From positions 1,240,001-1,304,000 of the forward strand of contig JAGFXX010000001.1 of the NCBI GenBank assembly GCA_017599285.1: a DNA stretch of 64,000 nt. The letters run 5' to 3'. The position numbers were made by a program, and so were the translations under genes. The notes beneath the pieces are model-generated. The model did no database searches. It was not told the origin of the DNA and worked only from the letters and a program-made list of their open reading frames with translations. This stretch comes from Cereibacter azotoformans (lineage in GTDB: Bacteria; Pseudomonadota; Alphaproteobacteria; Rhodobacterales; Rhodobacteraceae). Below, one piece after another: positions 60,956 through 64,000 of the stretch. Position 1 is the stretch's first letter, and the number at the start of each line of letters is the position of its first letter.

Positions 60956-61438
60956 TTATTCGGCGGCGAGCTTCTGGCTGTCGGCGCCCGAGGCGGCCAT
61001 CACCGCCTTGACGATGTTGTGGTATCCGGTGCAGCGGCAGATGTTGCCCTTGAGGTAATGGCGCACTTCCTCCTCGGTCGGGTTCGGCTTCTCGCTCAGC
61101 AACGCCGCCGAGATCATCACCATGCCCGGCGTGCAGAAGCCGCACTGAAGCCCGTGGTGATCCTGAAACGCCTGCTGGATCACCGACAGCGAGCCGTCCT
61201 TGTTCGCCATCCCCTCGATCGTGGTGACGGACCTGCCCGCCACGTCCTGCGCCAGCACCGTGCAGCTTTTTACCGGCTGGCCGTCGACATGGACCGTGCA
61301 GGCGCCGCATTGGGTCGTGTCACAGCCGACATGGGTGCCGGTCAGCCCCAGCCCCTCGCGCAGAAAGCTCGAGAGCAGCGTGCGGCCTTCCGTTTCGGCG
61401 GACATGGCCTTGCCGTTCACGGTCATCGTGACTTTCAT
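60956..61438 (-). CDS. Molybdenum hydroxylase [2Fe-2S] subunit (CoxS-like)
   Basis: 160 residues. Holds two [2Fe-2S] clusters that take electrons from the molybdenum site to FAD. The plant-ferredoxin-type cluster uses cysteines in [17 protein letters not shown] and a later one (KSCTVLA); the second, helical, cluster uses [10 protein letters not shown] and [13 protein letters not shown]. Starts [15 protein letters not shown]. Followed by the large subunit after 29 bases. Confidence 0.94.
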   Translation of the reverse strand: MKVTMTVNGKAMSAETEGRTLLSSFLREGLGLTGTHVGCDTTQCGACTVHVDGQPVKSCTVLAQDVAGRSVTTIEGMANKDGSLSVIQQAFQDHHGLQCGFCTPGMVMISAALLSEKPNPTEEEVRHYLKGNICRCTGYHNIVKAVMAASGADSQKLAAE

Positions 61439-61466
61439 GAATACCCTCCCTGATACCTGTTCCGGC

Positions 61467-62003
61467 TCAGCGCTTGATCATGCGCTTGAACCAGCCCTTC
61501 TTCGCGGGCGCCTCGCCCTCGGCGCCGACGGCCACCGCCTCGGGCTCGTCCTCGCCCTCGGAGGGGCCCTCGACGGCCGACTGGAAGCGCTCGAAGAACT
61601 GGTCGGCCATCTTGCGTGAGAAGCCGTCGATGATCCGGCTGCCCAGCTGCGCGAGTTTGCCGCCGACATGGACATCGACCTCGTAGGACAGGAGCGTGCC
61701 CCCCTCGGCCGGGCTCATCGCGAGCTTGGCCGAGCCGCGCGCAAAGCCCGCGGCACCGCCCTTGCCCTCGCCCGAGATGGTCAGGCCCTGTTCCTCGACC
61801 ATGTCGGACAGCGTCACATGGCCGGTGAAGCGCGCCTTCACGGGACCGACCTTCTGGGTGACAATGGCCTCGTAGCCCTCGGCGGGACTGCCGGTGAGGC
61901 TTTCGCATCCGGGGATGCAGACCCGGAGCACCTCCGGGTCGAGGATGGCCGCCCAGACGGTGGCAGGGTCGGCGGCGATGGTTCTCTGATCGGCAAGCTG
62001 CAT
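61467..62003 (-). CDS. CoxG-like SRPBCC protein
   Basis: 178 residues. CoxG/SRPBCC proteins have a START-like hydrophobic pocket; in the CO dehydrogenase system CoxG anchors the enzyme at the membrane, and in relatives it may recruit or mature it. Residues 1-145 match ([36 protein letters not shown]-like stretch and [19 protein letters not shown]). An acidic linker leads to a basic end ([11 protein letters not shown]) that could bind the membrane. First gene of the operon; GAGGGGG precedes ATG 62003. Confidence 0.85.
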   Translation of the reverse strand: MQLADQRTIAADPATVWAAILDPEVLRVCIPGCESLTGSPAEGYEAIVTQKVGPVKARFTGHVTLSDMVEEQGLTISGEGKGGAAGFARGSAKLAMSPAEGGTLLSYEVDVHVGGKLAQLGSRIIDGFSRKMADQFFERFQSAVEGPSEGEDEPEAVAVGAEGEAPAKKGWFKRMIKR

Positions 62004-62109
62004 GACAATCCCCCTCGATGCCGGAAGATTAGGGCGAAAGGGCGCGGTGCGGCTATGTGACCTTGGTCGTAGTGACGCAGAGCGGCCCGTGCGGCGCCGC
62101 GTCACGCCG

Positions 62110-64000
62110 CTACAGGGCGCCCAGAAACTGCTCGAGGGCACGGGCGTCGATCGGCTTCTGGATCAGCCCCACGCCGGCCTCGGCGCAGAGCGCGGCAATC
62201 TCGGGGCGGCGGGCGGCGGTCACGATGCAGGCCGGCACCGGCCCGTGCCGCCCGTGGATCGCCCGGATGAACTCCACCCCCGTCATCCCCGCGCCAAGCT
62301 GCTGATCGACGAGAAAGAAATCGGGCAGGATGCCGATCTCGTCGATCAGGTCCAATGCCTCCTCGCCCGAAGGGGCGTCGAGCACGCTCACCCCCCATTT
62401 CTCCAGCAGAAGCCCCATCGCCTGCCGCAGGTCGTCGTCATTCTCGACCAGGAAGGCGATCTTGTCCTGCACCGCGACCTTCGCCTGTGCCCGCGCCTCC
62501 GAGGCATCCGCGGGCGCGGGCGGCGGCGCGCTCTCGGCCCGCGGCACCTGCAGCATGAAACAGGTGCCCCGCCCGATCTCGGAACGCAGACCCAGCGGAT
62601 GGCCCAGAAGCCCGCAGGCACGCTCGACGATGGCCAGCCCGAGGCCCATCCCCTCCGAGGGCGAGGCGGGCGCGTCGAGCCGGTGGAACTCCTTGAAGAT
62701 GGCTTCCTGATCGGCCTCGGCAATGCCGGGGCCGGTGTCCCACACTTCGAGCCGCACCATCCCCCGCCGCCGCCGCGCCCCCACCAGCACCCGGCCCCGC
62801 GCGGTGTAGCGGATCGCATTGCCGATCAGGTTCTGCAGGATGCGGCGCAGGTAGGTCGGGTCCGAGGCCACCAGCGCCCCCGAGGGCAGCACCGTCAGCC
62901 GGAGCCCCCGCGCCGCGGCGATGGGCGCGAATTCGTCGGACAGCTGCGCCATCAGCCGGTCCAGCCGCACCGGCTGCACGCTGACCGCCGCCCGGCCGGA
63001 CTCGAGCTTCGAGATGTCGAGCAGCGCGCCGAGGATCCCTTCCACCGAATCGAGCGCCTTCTGCGCCTTGGCCAGCGCCTCGCGGCTTTCCGGCGCCACC
63101 GCCTCGTCGCCGATGCTGGCAATGAAGAGCTTGGCCGCCGAGAGGGGCTGCAGGAGGTCGTGGCTCGCCGCCGCCACGAAGCGCGAGCGCGAGGCGTTGG
63201 CGCGCTCGGCATGGGCCAGCGCATCCTCCAGCTCCAGCGTGCGCTCCATCACGCGGGCCTCGAGCGTCTCGTTGGCGCGCGACAGCGCCTCGATCGCCGC
63301 GCGTTCGGCGGTGACGTCGGTGAAGCTCATCACGAAGCCGCGGTCGGGCATCTCCTGCGCGAAGACGTCGAGGATCAGCTCATCGTGGCGCCGCAGCTCG
63401 AACGACAAGGGCGGGCGCTCGTGGCGGGCCTGAACCCAGGCTTCCAGCTGGCCCGCATCCATCCCCTCGCCAAAGCTGATCTCGTGCGCGAAGCGTTCCA
63501 GCAGGTAGCCAAAGCTGACCCCCAGCCGGAAGCGGTTCATCGGGATCGCCAGCAGCGAGCCCAGACGCTGGTTCCAGCCGACGAGACGTCCCTCGGCGTC
63601 GAAGATGCAGACCCCCTGGTTGATGTGGTCGAGCGTCGCCCGGATCACGCGGGCCTGATCGTCCAGCATCTTGCCGCGTTCCAGCCGCTCGATTCGGATC
63701 AGGTCGGTCACATCGGTCTGCAGGATCACCGTTCCGCCATCGGCCGTGCGATGCTCGGACACCTGCAGCCAGCGGTCCCAGATCAGCCGCACGTTGAAGA
63801 TGGAATGCCGGTCGTAGTGGCGGCGCTTGCGGCGAATCGCCCAGTCCTCGGGCGTCTCGGCCTCGGGCAGCGCCAGATAGCGCGAGCGGCTGACCCGGTC
63901 GATGTAGCTGCCGAAGGTGAGGCCGGGCTTCAGATGCTCCTGCACGTCCAGCATGTGCATCCCGAAGCGCGAGTTGCAGAGCACGAGCACATCGTCGGCG
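62110..64000 (-). CDS. Hybrid sensor histidine kinase/response regulator (5' end beyond window)
   Basis: The open frame runs to the right edge (reads ADDVLVLCNSRFGMH at the edge), so at least 630 residues and an unknown N-terminus remain outside. Visible parts: PAS-type sensory segments (two, around LDHINQGVCIFDAEGRLVGW and an earlier one), a coiled-coil linker, HisKA with the phospho-His in AAASHDLLQPLSAAKLF, an ATPase domain with N box NLIGNAIRYTARG and G boxes VWDTGPGI and GMGLGLAIVERA, then a receiver with the acceptor Asp in FFLVDQQLGAGMTG and acidic pair ENDDD. The lack of a separate output domain suggests phosphotransfer to another regulator. It is divergent from nothing here; it ends 106 bases after (downstream on its strand of) window right and precedes the cox operon. 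Confidence 0.9.
   Translation of the reverse strand, partial: ADDVLVLCNSRFGMHMLDVQEHLKPGLTFGSYIDRVSRSRYLALPEAETPEDWAIRRKRRHYDRHSIFNVRLIWDRWLQVSEHRTADGGTVILQTDVTDLIRIERLERGKMLDDQARVIRATLDHINQGVCIFDAEGRLVGWNQRLGSLLAIPMNRFRLGVSFGYLLERFAHEISFGEGMDAGQLEAWVQARHERPPLSFELRRHDELILDVFAQEMPDRGFVMSFTDVTAERAAIEALSRANETLEARVMERTLELEDALAHAERANASRSRFVAAASHDLLQPLSAAKLFIASIGDEAVAPESREALAKAQKALDSVEGILGALLDISKLESGRAAVSVQPVRLDRLMAQLSDEFAPIAAARGLRLTVLPSGALVASDPTYLRRILQNLIGNAIRYTARGRVLVGARRRRGMVRLEVWDTGPGIAEADQEAIFKEFHRLDAPASPSEGMGLGLAIVERACGLLGHPLGLRSEIGRGTCFMLQVPRAESAPPPAPADASEARAQAKVAVQDKIAFLVENDDDLRQAMGLLLEKWGVSVLDAPSGEEALDLIDEIGILPDFFLVDQQLGAGMTGVEFIRAIHGRHGPVPACIVTAARRPEIAALCAEAGVGLIQKPIDARALEQFLGAL

Overview
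The window is a contiguous, gene-dense stretch of a high-GC alphaproteobacterial chromosome, most like the Rhodobacter/Cereibacter sphaeroides group. The pointers are strong G/C third-position bias, an Entner-Doudoroff edd-eda pair, TrmFO, GluQ, the leucyl-transferase Bpt, Usg, DUF2852 and DUF2927 proteins, and a DksA that keeps only one of the four zinc-finger cysteines. I see no tRNA, rRNA, phage, IS element or CRISPR array. Both ends cut through genes: a + strand C-terminus at 1-118 and a minus-strand hybrid histidine kinase running past 64000.

Layout. 1-7.5 kb: FAD monooxygenase and single-Cys DksA on the minus strand, then a + strand run of MoxR ATPase, GNAT acetyltransferase, DUF2927 lipoprotein, a 54-residue membrane protein and a vWA (CoxE-like) protein with tightly overlapping ends, followed by a c-type cytochrome and an M48 protease. 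7.5-9.6 kb: PIN-domain protein overlapping an RlmI-type rRNA methyltransferase, and a 57-residue basic protein. 9.7-12.5 kb: edd-eda behind a LacI-type palindrome. 12.5-19 kb: GlnE with a small downstream partner, then DUF2852, RDD, Bpt and a Na+/Ca2+ exchanger. 19-21.6 kb: ilvI-ilvH behind a leader peptide and attenuator. 21.6-26.3 kb: enoyl-CoA hydratase family protein, ccmF-ccmH, arginase, Usg. 26.5-32.6 kb: gyrA, trmFO, gluQ, hisI, a U-type Fe-S scaffold, a 40-residue membrane protein. 32.8-42.2 kb (minus): recG, ligA, lon, old-yellow-enzyme reductase, tgt. 42.3-47.3 kb: RND efflux pump and adaptor divergent from a TetR regulator, with one palindromic operator between. 47.3-50.2 kb: guaB, a TehA/SLAC1-type channel, a 32-residue membrane protein. 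50.2-57.6 kb: alpha-glucoside ABC transporter (aglEFGK) divergent from GH1 beta-glucosidase and glucokinase. 57.7-62 kb: molybdenum hydroxylase of form II CoxL type (M, L, S and a CoxG protein). 62.1-64 kb: hybrid histidine kinase.

How parts connect. Sugar imported by AglEFGK can be hydrolysed by the GH1 enzyme, phosphorylated by glucokinase and enter the Entner-Doudoroff route through Edd and Eda. The ilv leader reads branched-chain aminoacyl-tRNA supply. The TetR protein probably represses both itself and the RND pump.

The most interesting sequence-level signals are the ilv leader/attenuator (19054-19154), a dispersed intergenic repeat in six copies and two subfamilies, a seven-unit 15-bp tandem array that contains the aglE stop codon, twin operator-like sites between glnE and the DUF2852 gene, and the compact MoxR-GNAT-DUF2927-vWA locus. 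All functional names rest on my reading of motifs and recalled families; no search was run.
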